Assembly (NCBI RefSeq): GCF_035998295.1
Contig: NZ_DASYHS010000008.1
Span: 1 to 32,101 of the forward strand
Length of the DNA stretch: 32,101 nt
From: DASYHS01 sp035998295
GTDB lineage: Bacteria; Pseudomonadota; Alphaproteobacteria; Azospirillales; Azospirillaceae
Direction: 5' to 3'
This document shows, piece after piece, positions 23,961-31,297 of the stretch. Under the pieces are notes generated by a model. The model worked only from the letters and a program-made list of their open reading frames with translations, was not told the DNA's origin and ran no database searches. A program made the translations under genes and the position numbers. Positions within the stretch are counted from its first letter, which is position 1. Every line of letters starts with the position of its first letter.

Positions 23961-24305
23961 TCAGGCAGGCGGCGTCCCGCTGGGGAGCCCGGAAGGAGGA
24001 CCGGTCGGGAACCGCGGCGTGGCGTGCCCGGCGCCGGGGGCATGGCCGGCATCGGGCGTCGCCGCCCGGACCGGGGCCGGCGCCGGCATTGCCGGGCCGG
24101 CGACGGGGTGGGCGTACCGGCCGTCGTCCGGCGTGCCGGGCGGCAGGGCGCGCGGGTTGCGCTCGGCGAGCCTGACCGCCACCGCCCGTTCCGTCGCCTG
24201 GCCGGAGGAAAGCTCCGGCTGCGCCGGGCCGTCCGTCCGCCCGGCCCCTGCCGTCGACGCGCCGACGGCCGCCATCACCGCGAGCAGCAGCGGCAGCAGC
24301 CTCAT
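23961..24305 (-). CDS. Putative small exported Ala/Pro-rich protein
   Basis: ATG at 24305 gives 114 residues. The N-terminus MRLLPLLLAVMAAVGASTAG is a typical Sec signal peptide with cleavage near STAGA. The rest is low-complexity: a short acidic/basic segment (about 30-55) then a Pro/Ala/Gly-rich tail (PVAGPAMPAPAPVRAATPDA and on). No domain or Cys motif is recognised, and the tail is probably disordered. It lies divergent from the homogentisate operon, with a 351-nt gap between. A longer open frame upstream exists but would bury the signal peptide. Confidence 0.5.
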   Translation of the reverse strand: MRLLPLLLAVMAAVGASTAGAGRTDGPAQPELSSGQATERAVAVRLAERNPRALPPGTPDDGRYAHPVAGPAMPAPAPVRAATPDAGHAPGAGHATPRFPTGPPSGLPSGTPPA

Positions 24306-24545
24306 GCGCAGGGCGGGCAGGTCGAGGGTCAAGCGATCGGGTCCGTGGCCGGGCCGGCAGGGCCGGCATCGTTCCCGGAGATGGGCTCGCGCCGGGCCGT
24401 CCGCAAGCGGTGCCGATGACGCCACCGCCTTGCCTCCGGCGATGGGGCCGCACACATCATGGGGATTCGGATGGCCGGGCGCGTTCCGCGGGTTCCAACC
24501 CCGGCCGTCCGGTGGCACCATTGAGGCGGGTTCGTGACAATCCGC

Positions 24546-24574
24546 TTGTCAATGGTTTCGTTTGAAACGATACT
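24546..24574 (+). promoter_or_regulatory. Promoter with palindromic operator for the homogentisate operon
   Basis: The 351-nt gap 24306-24656 holds no gene I can support. Within it, TTGTCA (24546-24551) and GATACT (24569-24574) are spaced by 17 nt, a fair sigma-70 pair. The spacer and -10 edge contain the 13-bp dyad TCGTTTGAAACGA (24558-24570, perfect around a central G). The half-site core GTTTCGT recurs at 24588-24594. This is the geometry of a repressor site that blocks RNA polymerase. The regulator is not encoded next to it. Confidence 0.55.
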
Positions 24575-24656
24575 AATCGGACGCACCGTTTCGTCGTGCG
24601 GTCGGGCTGCGCAAGCTCGTGTCCGCGCGAAGCAGGAGCACGGAGGGAGCCGTTCC

Positions 24657-25799
24657 ATGAAGAACTACATCTCGTTCCCCAGGATCGAGGGGACGACCTC
24701 GCGCCAGGCCCATGCCGACCTGCCGCCGGGCACTTACGAGCGGGAGCTGGGCAAGGAGGGCTTCTTCGGGCCCGCCACGCACATGTACCACAAGCATCCG
24801 CCGACGGGCTGGACCGACTGGGAAGGGCCGCTGCGCCCCCGCGCCTTCGACCTGACGCGGCTGGAGGGCGCCCAGGCCTCCCCCTGGGACGCGGCGGAGA
24901 TCCTCTACAACGCCTCGGTGCGGATGCGCCTGTGGCGCGCACCCCGGCGCATGGACCATCTCGTGCGCAACGGCGACGGCGACGAGCTGCTGTTCGTCCA
25001 CACCGGGCGCGGCGACCTCTATTGCGACTACGGCCATCTGGCGTTCCGCGCCGGCGACTACGTCGTGCTGCCGCGCGGGACGATGTGGCGGCTCGAATGC
25101 GCCGAACCGGTGACGGCCCTGCTGATCGAGGCGACGGGCTCCACCTACAAGCTGCCGGACAAGGGCATGCTCGGCCCGCATGCGATCTTCGACCCGGCGA
25201 TCCTCGACGTCCCCGCCATCGACGACGCCTTCCGGGCGCAGCAGACCGAGGACGAGTGGAAGGTCCGCATCAAGCGGCGCAACGCCATCTCGACGGTGAC
25301 CTATCCGTTCAACCCGCTCGACGCCACGGGCTGGAAGGGCGACCTGACGGCGGTGCGCGTCAACGTCGAGGACATCCGGCCGCTGATGAGCCACCGCTAC
25401 CATCTGCCGCCGTCGGCCCACACGACCTTCGTCGCCGACCGCTTCGTCGTCTGCACCTTCGCGCCGCGGCCGTTCGAGAGCGATCCGGGCGCCCTCAAGG
25501 TGCCGTTCTACCACAACAACGACGACTACGACGAAGTGCTGTTCTACCACGCCGGCGACTTCTTCTCGCGCGACAACATCCATCCCGGCATGGTCACCTT
25601 CCATCCCTGCGGCTTCACCCACGGCCCGCACCCGAAGGCGCTGCAGGCGGCGTTCACGCCGCGCAAGCCCGCCACGGACGAGTACGCGGTGATGGTCGAC
25701 ACCCGCGACGCGCTGGAGATCGGCCAGGGTGCCGCGTCGGTGGAGCGCGGCGACTACGTCGAGAGCTGGAAGCCGCCGGTAGCCAAGGCGGCCGAGTAA
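24657..25799 (+). CDS. hmgA: Homogentisate 1,2-dioxygenase
   Basis: A 380-residue Fe(II) ring-cleavage dioxygenase converting homogentisate to maleylacetoacetate. Family blocks include THMYHKHPPTGWTDWEGPLR near the N-terminus, a cupin-like strand region RNGDGDELLFVHTGRGDL, and the iron site. FYHNNDDYDEVLFYH supplies His286 and Glu293, and GFTHGPHP supplies His322. It is shorter than the human or Pseudomonas enzymes (about 430-445 residues), as seen in a bacterial subgroup. The ATG at 24657 follows GGAGGGAG. It is first in an operon with fahA, an MBL-fold protein, an FAD hydroxylase and a DUF2783 protein, behind a palindromic promoter. Confidence 0.92.
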   Translation: MKNYISFPRIEGTTSRQAHADLPPGTYERELGKEGFFGPATHMYHKHPPTGWTDWEGPLRPRAFDLTRLEGAQASPWDAAEILYNASVRMRLWRAPRRMDHLVRNGDGDELLFVHTGRGDLYCDYGHLAFRAGDYVVLPRGTMWRLECAEPVTALLIEATGSTYKLPDKGMLGPHAIFDPAILDVPAIDDAFRAQQTEDEWKVRIKRRNAISTVTYPFNPLDATGWKGDLTAVRVNVEDIRPLMSHRYHLPPSAHTTFVADRFVVCTFAPRPFESDPGALKVPFYHNNDDYDEVLFYHAGDFFSRDNIHPGMVTFHPCGFTHGPHPKALQAAFTPRKPATDEYAVMVDTRDALEIGQGAASVERGDYVESWKPPVAKAAE

Positions 25800-25834
25800 C
25801 AAGAACCGGATAAGAAGAAGGGGACAGGCTGGGA

Positions 25835-26821
25835 ATGAAGCTCGCTTCGCTGAAGGAGGGGGGGCGCGACGGCACGCTGGTCGTCGTGTCCCGCGACCTG
25901 TCGCGCGCCGTCCGGGTGCCGGACGTCGCCCGCACCCTGCAGGACGCGCTGGACCGCTGGGACGAGACCCGGGGCCCGCTCGCCCGCGTCCAGGACGACC
26001 TGGAGGCGGGGCGGGCCGCGGACGCGTTCGCGTTCGACCCCGCGGCCTGCGCCTCGCCGCTACCGCGCGCCTACCAGTGGGCCGACGGCTCGGCCTACGT
26101 CACCCATGTCGAGCTGGTGCGCAAGGCGCGCGGCGCGCAGATGCCGCCGAGCTTCTGGACCGACCCGCTGATGTACCAGGGCGGCTCCGACCGGTTCGTC
26201 GGCCCCCGCGACCCGATCGAGGCGATCGACGAGAGCCACGGCATCGACCTCGAGGCGGAGGTGGCGGTGGTGACCGGCGACGTCCCGATGGCGGTGACGC
26301 CCGAGGACGCCGCCCGCCACATCCGGCTGGTGATGCTGGTCAACGACGTCTCGCTGCGCGGGCTGATCCCGAACGAGCTGGCGAAGGGCTTCGGCTTTTT
26401 CCAGAGCAAGCCCGCCAGCGCCTTCTCGCCGGTCGCGGTGACGCCGGACGAGCTCGGCCCGGCCTGGCGCGACAACAAGGTGCACCTGCCGCTGCTCAGC
26501 GCGATCAACGGCGAGCCCTTCGGCCGGCCGGACGCCGGCGTCGACATGACCTTCGACTTCGCGCGGCTCATCGCCCATGCCGCCCAGACGCGCCATCTCG
26601 GCGCCGGCGCCATCATCGGCTCGGGCACGGTCGCCAATTCCGACCCCTCGGTCGGCTCCTCCTGCCTCGCCGAGCGGCGCATGCGCGAGACGATCGAGTT
26701 CGGCGAGCCGCGCACGCCGTTCCTGCGCTTCGGCGACCGCGTCCGGATCGAGATGCTGGACGGGAACGGCGCCAGCATCTTCGGCGCGATCGAGCAGCAG
26801 GTCGTCCGCTACCAGCCCTGA
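25835..26821 (+). CDS. fahA: Fumarylacetoacetate hydrolase
   Basis: A 328-residue member of the FAH family, which cleaves fumarylacetoacetate to fumarate and acetoacetate, the last step of homogentisate breakdown. Metal ligands are visible in DLEAEVAVVTGD (Glu140, Glu142) and LVNDVSLRG (Asp171), with the catalytic-region lysine in NELAKGFGFFQSKPASAFSP (Lys184). The C-terminal GSGTVANSDPSVGSSCLAER is also typical. Starts 35 nt after hmgA behind AAGAAGGGG. Because no maleylacetoacetate isomerase gene follows, this enzyme may also have to accept the maleyl isomer, or the isomerase lies elsewhere. Confidence 0.93.
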   Translation: MKLASLKEGGRDGTLVVVSRDLSRAVRVPDVARTLQDALDRWDETRGPLARVQDDLEAGRAADAFAFDPAACASPLPRAYQWADGSAYVTHVELVRKARGAQMPPSFWTDPLMYQGGSDRFVGPRDPIEAIDESHGIDLEAEVAVVTGDVPMAVTPEDAARHIRLVMLVNDVSLRGLIPNELAKGFGFFQSKPASAFSPVAVTPDELGPAWRDNKVHLPLLSAINGEPFGRPDAGVDMTFDFARLIAHAAQTRHLGAGAIIGSGTVANSDPSVGSSCLAERRMRETIEFGEPRTPFLRFGDRVRIEMLDGNGASIFGAIEQQVVRYQP

Positions 26822-26843
26822 CACCCGTTCCGGAGGATACGAC

Positions 26844-27794
26844 ATGGCGAAGGCTTTCGCCTCCCAGGCCGATCTCGAAGAGAAGAAGACGAAGTTCGAG
26901 GAACTCGCGGACGGGGTCTACTGCCTCACCGCCGAGGGCGACCCCAACTCGGGCGTGATCGTCGGCGACGACGGCGTCATGGTGATCGACGCGCGCGCCA
27001 CCCCGGCGATGGCGCAGGAACTGGTCGGCCACATCCGCACCGTCACCGACAAGCCGGTCCGGCATGTCGTCCTGACCCATTACCACGCCGTGCGCGTGCT
27101 CGGCGCGTCCGGCTACGGCGCCGACACGATCATCGCGAGCGACGCGACCTACGACCTGATCGTGGAGCGCGGCGAGCAGGACATGGCGTCGGAGATCCAG
27201 CGCTTCCCGCGCCTGTTCAAGGCGGTCGAGACCGTGCCCGGCCTGACCTGGCCCTCGATCGTGTTCCACGATCGCCTCGTCGTGTGGATGGGCAAGCGCG
27301 AGGTGCACATCGTCCATGCCGGGCGCGGCCACACCAAGGGCGACAGCGTCGTGTGGCTGCCGAAGGAGAAGGTGATGTTCTCCGGCGACCTCGTCGAGTT
27401 CGGCGCCACGCCCTATTGCGGCGACGCCTATTTCACGGACTGGCCGGGCACGCTGGACGGGCTGTCGTCCTACGGCGCGCAGGCGATGGTCCCCGGCCGG
27501 GGCGAGGCGCTGCGCAGCCCGGGCGACGTCGAGACCGGCCTGAAGGAGACCCGCGGCTTCCTGACCGACGTCACCGCCGTCGTCAAGGTGGGGGTCGAGG
27601 CCGGCCACTCGCTGAAGCAGGTCTACGCGACGGCGATGGAGAAGCTGGAGCCGCGCTACGGCAAGTGGGTGATCTTCCAGCACTGCATGCCGTTCAACGT
27701 GACGCGCTGCTACGACGAGATGAGCGGCACCCGCGACCCCCGCATCTGGACCGCCGAGCGCGACGTCCAGATGTGGAAGGACCTGAACGACTGA
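26844..27794 (+). CDS. MBL-fold protein with eroded second metal site
   Basis: A 316-residue metallo-beta-lactamase-fold protein. The core signature HxHxDH reads HYHAVR (residues 79-84): the two His remain but the Asp and third His are Val83 and Arg84. GHTKGD (His163) and SGDLVE (Asp182) are intact. The C-terminal GH element reads PGRG (Arg219). At most one metal could bind in the standard way. The ATG follows GGAGGATAC and sits 22 nt after fahA, so it is cotranscribed with hmgA and fahA. Its role in the pathway is unknown; it could be a lactonase or thioesterase-like helper, or a binding protein. Confidence 0.88.
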   Translation: MAKAFASQADLEEKKTKFEELADGVYCLTAEGDPNSGVIVGDDGVMVIDARATPAMAQELVGHIRTVTDKPVRHVVLTHYHAVRVLGASGYGADTIIASDATYDLIVERGEQDMASEIQRFPRLFKAVETVPGLTWPSIVFHDRLVVWMGKREVHIVHAGRGHTKGDSVVWLPKEKVMFSGDLVEFGATPYCGDAYFTDWPGTLDGLSSYGAQAMVPGRGEALRSPGDVETGLKETRGFLTDVTAVVKVGVEAGHSLKQVYATAMEKLEPRYGKWVIFQHCMPFNVTRCYDEMSGTRDPRIWTAERDVQMWKDLND

Positions 27795-27810
27795 GCCGGG
27801 GCGCACGGCG

Positions 27811-29493
27811 ATGGAAGCTGCCGGGCGCACGCTCCTGGAGTATCGCCCGCCGCCCGAGCTGTCGGGCGGCGGGCAGGGGGGCGGGCAGGGGCGCCGGCCC
27901 GTGGTCGTCGTCGGCGGCGGGCCGGTCGGCCTCGCCGCCGCGATCGACCTGGGGCTGCACGGCGTCCCGGTGCTCCTCATCGACGAGGACGACACCGTCT
28001 CCACCGGCAGCCGGGCGATCTGCTGGTCCAAGCGGACGCTGGAGATCTTCGGCCGGCTGGGCGTGGCCGGCCGCATGGTCGCGAAGGGCATCACCTGGAA
28101 CCTGGGCAAGGTCTTCCACCGCGACGACCTCGTCTATTCCTTCAACCTGCTGCCCGAGGCCGGCCACGCGATGCCGGCCTTCATCAATCTCCAGCAATAC
28201 TACGTCGAGGAATACCTGATCGACCGCGCGGCCGCCGGCCTGCCGGGAGTGGAGCTGCGCTGGAAGAACCGCCTCGTCGGCCTGGAGCGGCGCGGCGACG
28301 CCGTCCTGCTCGAGGTCGAGACGCCGGACGGCCGCTACCGGATCGAGGCCGACTGGGTGCTGGCCGCCGACGGCGCCCGCAGCCCGACGCGCAAGCTGCT
28401 CGGCCTCGCCTTCGAGGGGAAGGTGTTCGAGGACCGCTTCCTGATCGCCGACGTCCGCATGAAGGCCGGTTTCCCGACCGAGCGCTGGTTCTGGTTCGAC
28501 CCACCCTTCCATCCCGGGGGGAGCGCGCTGCTGCACCGCCAGGCCGACGACGTCTGGCGCATCGACCTGCAGCTCGGCTGGCAGGCGGACCCGGAGGAGG
28601 AGAGGCGGCCCGAGCGCGTCCTGCCCCGCCTGAAGGCGATGCTGGGCGAGGACGCGGAGTTCGAGCTGGAATGGGTCAGCGTCTACACCTTCCAGTGCCG
28701 CCGGCTGGCGCGTTTCCGGCACGGCCGCGTGCTGTTCGTGGGCGACAGCGCGCACCAGGTCTCGCCCTTCGGTGCCCGCGGCGGCAACAGCGGCATCCAG
28801 GACGCCGACAACCTCGCCTGGAAGCTGGCCGCGGTGATCCGCGGCGAGGCGCCCGACGCGCTGCTCGACACCTATGACGAGGAGCGCGTCCACGGCTGCG
28901 ACGAGAACATCATGAACTCCACCCGCAGCACCGACTTCATCACTCCCAAGGGGCCGGGCAGCAAGGCCCTGCGCGACGCCGTGCTGTCGCTGGCCGGCAG
29001 CCGCGACTTCGCGCGCCGCCTCGTCAACAGCGGCCGCCTCTCGGTGCCGTGCTCGCTGGCCGGCCTGTCGCTCCAGACGCCGGACGCGGACGAATGGGAC
29101 GGCGGGGCGGCACCCGGCACCCCTTGCCCCGACGCCCCGGTCGCGGCCCCCGACGGGACCGCGGCATGGCTGCTGGACGCGCTCGGCGGCACCTTCCGCC
29201 TGATGGTCTTCGCCGAAACCGCACGCGACCTGCCCGAAGGACTGCCTGCCGGCATCACCCTGCTCGCGGTCGTCCCCGACACGTCCGCCGCCGCCGGCAT
29301 GCCCGCGGGCGTGCCTGTCCTGGTCGACCGCGACGGCCTGGCGCGCGTCCGCTACGCCGGCCGCCCGGGCTCGGCCCACCTGATCCGCCCCGACCAGCAC
29401 GTCGCCGCCCGCTGGGCGCGCTTCGACGCATCCCGCCTGCGCGCGGCGCTCGCCCGCGCCACCGGAACCGTCGCTGAAGGAGCCGTGGCATGA
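27811..29493 (+). CDS. FAD-dependent aromatic hydroxylase
   Basis: A 560-residue class A flavoprotein monooxygenase. The FAD dinucleotide motif VVVVGGGPVGLAAAIDLG (31-48), the DG motif LAADGARSP (Asp187-Gly188) and the GD motif LFVGDSAHQVSPFGARGG (Gly311-Asp312) are all present. A C-terminal thioredoxin-like domain runs from about 450 (AAWLLDALGGTFRLMVF) to VLVDRDGLARVRYAGRPGSA. This is the PheA/MhpA/TfdB arrangement. Its size and its overlap (ATGA) with a small protein resemble the 3-hydroxyphenylacetate 6-hydroxylase pair MhaA-MhaB, which feeds homogentisate. The homogentisate genes upstream support that reading. A different phenolic substrate is possible. A Gly-rich N-terminal stretch (18-27) is unusual. 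Confidence 0.9.
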   Translation: MEAAGRTLLEYRPPPELSGGGQGGGQGRRPVVVVGGGPVGLAAAIDLGLHGVPVLLIDEDDTVSTGSRAICWSKRTLEIFGRLGVAGRMVAKGITWNLGKVFHRDDLVYSFNLLPEAGHAMPAFINLQQYYVEEYLIDRAAAGLPGVELRWKNRLVGLERRGDAVLLEVETPDGRYRIEADWVLAADGARSPTRKLLGLAFEGKVFEDRFLIADVRMKAGFPTERWFWFDPPFHPGGSALLHRQADDVWRIDLQLGWQADPEEERRPERVLPRLKAMLGEDAEFELEWVSVYTFQCRRLARFRHGRVLFVGDSAHQVSPFGARGGNSGIQDADNLAWKLAAVIRGEAPDALLDTYDEERVHGCDENIMNSTRSTDFITPKGPGSKALRDAVLSLAGSRDFARRLVNSGRLSVPCSLAGLSLQTPDADEWDGGAAPGTPCPDAPVAAPDGTAAWLLDALGGTFRLMVFAETARDLPEGLPAGITLLAVVPDTSAAAGMPAGVPVLVDRDGLARVRYAGRPGSAHLIRPDQHVAARWARFDASRLRAALARATGTVAEGAVA

Positions 29494-29690
29494 GCACGCC
29501 GACCCCCGACGACCTCTACGAGCACCTCGTCCGCCTCCACGACGGCCTGGACACAGAGGCCAGCCTGTTCGTGAGCCAGCGCCTGATCCTGCTCCTGTGC
29601 GAGCGCATCGGCGACCCCGACGCGGTGCGCGACCTGATCGCGGAGGCTCGGCGGGGGGTGGAACTGCTGCCCCCGCCAGCCAAGCCGTGA
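29490..29690 (+). CDS. Small DUF2783-type partner of the hydroxylase
   Basis: A 66-residue acidic helical protein (MSTPTPDDLYEHLVRLHDGL at the start, then LFVSQRLILLLCERIGDPDA). It fits the DUF2783 family found beside flavin hydroxylases in alphaproteobacteria. Its start overlaps the hydroxylase stop by ATGA, so stoichiometric expression is likely. By size and position it corresponds to MhaB, the about 8-kDa coupling protein of the two-component 3-hydroxyphenylacetate hydroxylase. That equivalence is inference, not shown by sequence identity I can measure. Confidence 0.82.
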   Translation: MSTPTPDDLYEHLVRLHDGLDTEASLFVSQRLILLLCERIGDPDAVRDLIAEARRGVELLPPPAKP

Positions 29691-29753
29691 GGGAGGCCGG
29701 ACCAGCGTCGTCCTCTCCCTCGGCGCCGGATATCCTGCGAATGACGTGACGCC

Positions 29754-29794
29754 TTGCGTTCCGGGCCATTTGAGCCTATGTTTTGTCTCAAATG
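29754..29794 (+). promoter_or_regulatory. Promoter and dyad operator of the first Xre-RES module
   Basis: TTGCGT (29754-29759) and TATGTT (29777-29782) are 17 nt apart. The -10 element lies between the arms of a perfect 8-bp inverted repeat, CATTTGAG (29767-29774) and CTCAAATG (29787-29794). The antitoxin start is at 29811 with GGAGG at 29801. The dyad is the expected site for autorepression by the antitoxin. Confidence 0.55.
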
Positions 29795-29810
29795 AGCTTT
29801 GGAGGCTGCC

Positions 29811-30248
29811 ATGTCGCAAGCTGGGCTTCTGGACGTCGCGGATGTGCTCGGTATCGGTGCCGACGAGAAAAAGCCGGTCACGCCTCTTCGAATGGTGTCC
29901 ATCCTGGAAGAAGGACTGCCCGTCAAATCTCTCGAGCGGGTCTCGGGGTTCGTGGCGCCTTCCGATACCTCCTTCAAGCATCGCATCGTTCCGCGCGCTA
30001 CCTTGAACCGACGCAAGCTGGGTGAACGCCTCACGACCGAAGAAAGCAACCGCGTCGAGCGGGTGGCGCGCGTATGGGCTTTGGCCGTGGAGGTTTGGAA
30101 ATCCGCTGAGAATGCCAGAGCCTTTCTATGGCGCGAGCATCCATTGCTCGATCTGCGACGGCCGATCGATATCGTCATGGCCAATGATTTCGGGGCGAAG
30201 CTCGTCGAGGATATCCTGGGGCGCCTGAAACACGGGACCGCTGCATAA
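29811..30248 (+). CDS. Xre/MbcA/ParS-type antitoxin
   Basis: A 145-residue protein with an N-terminal helical DNA-binding region (about 25-85, including SLERVSGFVAPSDTSFKHRI and RRKLGERLTTEESNRVERVA) and a C-terminal toxin-binding DUF2384 domain (WALAVEVWKSAENARAFLWR through DILGRLKHGTAA). It neutralises the RES toxin encoded directly after it; its TAA and the toxin ATG share one base (TAATG). It probably represses its own promoter through the dyad upstream. The start at 29811 was preferred over one 12 nt upstream because of GGAGG. Base composition of this gene pair is visibly less GC-rich than the neighbours, suggesting acquisition. Confidence 0.9.
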   Translation: MSQAGLLDVADVLGIGADEKKPVTPLRMVSILEEGLPVKSLERVSGFVAPSDTSFKHRIVPRATLNRRKLGERLTTEESNRVERVARVWALAVEVWKSAENARAFLWREHPLLDLRRPIDIVMANDFGAKLVEDILGRLKHGTAA

Positions 30249-30769
30249 TGCCTCGGACGCTCGACCGGGTATTGCGCAGCTATCGCATCGGCGACCCGCA
30301 CGGCAAATACCCGATCTACGATGCCACCGGCTCGACCATGAACCCGGGCCGGTGGAACACCACGACAAGCCCCGTACTCTATACGAGCGAGCATTACTCC
30401 ACAGCTTTGCTCGAGAAGCTCGTCCATGGCAGTGGAATGTTGCCGCCCGACCAGCACTATATCGAGATCACCATTCCCAACGGTGTTTCCTACGAAGTGG
30501 TGACGCCGCACACGCTGCCGAGCTGGGACGACGCGTCCTGCACCGCCTCCCGGCAATTCGGTGAGGCATGGCAGACGGAAAGGCGCTCCTTGCTGCTGTT
30601 CGTGCCGAGTGTCGTCGCACGCACCGACACGAACATCCTGATCAATCCTGATCATCCGGAGTTCCCAAAGATCACCCATGGGCTCGACATACCCGTGCCC
30701 TGGGACGCACGCCTGTTTTCAAGCCCGGGAGCTCCTCTCCCCAGGAGCGGCACGCGCCGGGGTACGTGA
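30248..30769 (+). CDS. RES-domain toxin (short form)
   Basis: A 173-residue RES-family toxin. Characterised members destroy NAD+ by phosphorolysis or hydrolysis with an ADP-ribosyltransferase-like fold. The family residues are visible: SYRIGD (Arg13), YDATGSTMNPGRWN (about 24-37), LYTSEHYSTALLEKLVH (Glu56 as the conserved acid), and the ending PVPWDARLF at about 149-157. A 16-residue tail (SSPGAPLPRSGTRRGT) beyond the usual end is atypical and may be read-through from a small change near the original stop. Translation is coupled to the antitoxin. Followed by 117 nt without a gene, then a second module. Confidence 0.9.
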   Translation: MPRTLDRVLRSYRIGDPHGKYPIYDATGSTMNPGRWNTTTSPVLYTSEHYSTALLEKLVHGSGMLPPDQHYIEITIPNGVSYEVVTPHTLPSWDDASCTASRQFGEAWQTERRSLLLFVPSVVARTDTNILINPDHPEFPKITHGLDIPVPWDARLFSSPGAPLPRSGTRRGT

Positions 30770-30858
30770 GCGACGTTTATCGGGTGTGGTGTTCGGGCAC
30801 TCGGCCCGTGGAGCCCACTTCCGGCTTCCTTGTGCCACCCGGCAGAATAAGTTAGTAA

Positions 30859-30876
30859 TTATGTCGACTGACATAA
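30859..30876. promoter_or_regulatory. Dyad operator upstream of the second Xre-RES module
   Basis: TTATGTC (30859-30865) and GACATAA (30870-30876) are perfect 7-bp arms around GACT. They lie 10 nt before the second antitoxin start in an AT-rich island. A weak promoter TTGTGC (30830-30835) with TAGTAA (30853-30858) at 17-nt spacing would place the dyad over the start site. The sequence differs from the dyad of the first module, which suggests separate autoregulation. Confidence 0.55.
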
Positions 30877-30886
30877 AGGGATCATC

Positions 30887-31297
30887 ATGCCCCGGGTCCT
30901 CCCAACGACGATCGGCGAGCCGGTGACGGGGGAGATCACGCAGGCCGAAGCGGCGGCGATGCTGCGGGCCGCCTTCAACCTGTTCAAGCTGTGGCGGGTG
31001 AGCGACGCGCAGGCCAGGGTGCTGCTCGGCCAGCCGAGCCCGTCGACCTTCTATCGCTGGAAGCGCGGCGACATCGGCATCGTGCCCCACGACACGGTAT
31101 GGCGCCTCGGCGACCTGATGGGCATCCACAAGGCCTTGCGGCACATGTTCATGGAGCCCGAGCGGGCCTATGCCTGGGTATCCAGGCCGAACGAGGCCTT
31201 CGGCGGCCGGTCGGCGCTCGACCGCATGCTGGCCGGCGCGCCCAGCGACATCACGGCCGTGCGCGGCTACCTGGACGCCGAGCGGGGCGGCTGGTGA
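30887..31297 (+). CDS. Xre/MbcA-type antitoxin, second module
   Basis: A 136-residue antitoxin. The helix-turn-helix is WRVSDAQARVLLGQPSPSTF plus YRWKRGD (about 36-62). The DUF2384 C-terminus (FGGRSALDRMLAGAPSDITA and on, to residue 136) is the classic toxin-covering segment of the MbcA/Xre group. It differs from the first antitoxin, which lacks this clear RSALDRMLAG stretch. Its TGA overlaps the GTG of the RES gene (GTGA). GC content returns to the level of the rest of the window. Confidence 0.92.
   Translation: MPRVLPTTIGEPVTGEITQAEAAAMLRAAFNLFKLWRVSDAQARVLLGQPSPSTFYRWKRGDIGIVPHDTVWRLGDLMGIHKALRHMFMEPERAYAWVSRPNEAFGGRSALDRMLAGAPSDITAVRGYLDAERGGW

Noticed and set aside
29650..29677. GGCGGGGG/CCCCCGCC inverted repeat at the end of the DUF2783 gene
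   Set aside because: Lies inside the coding sequence with no T run; likely a by-product of Gly/Pro codons in GC-rich DNA.
29689..29721. GAGGGAG/CTCCCTC repeat after the aromatic operon
   Set aside because: Seven-bp arms with a 19-nt loop and no T tract; too weak to call a terminator.
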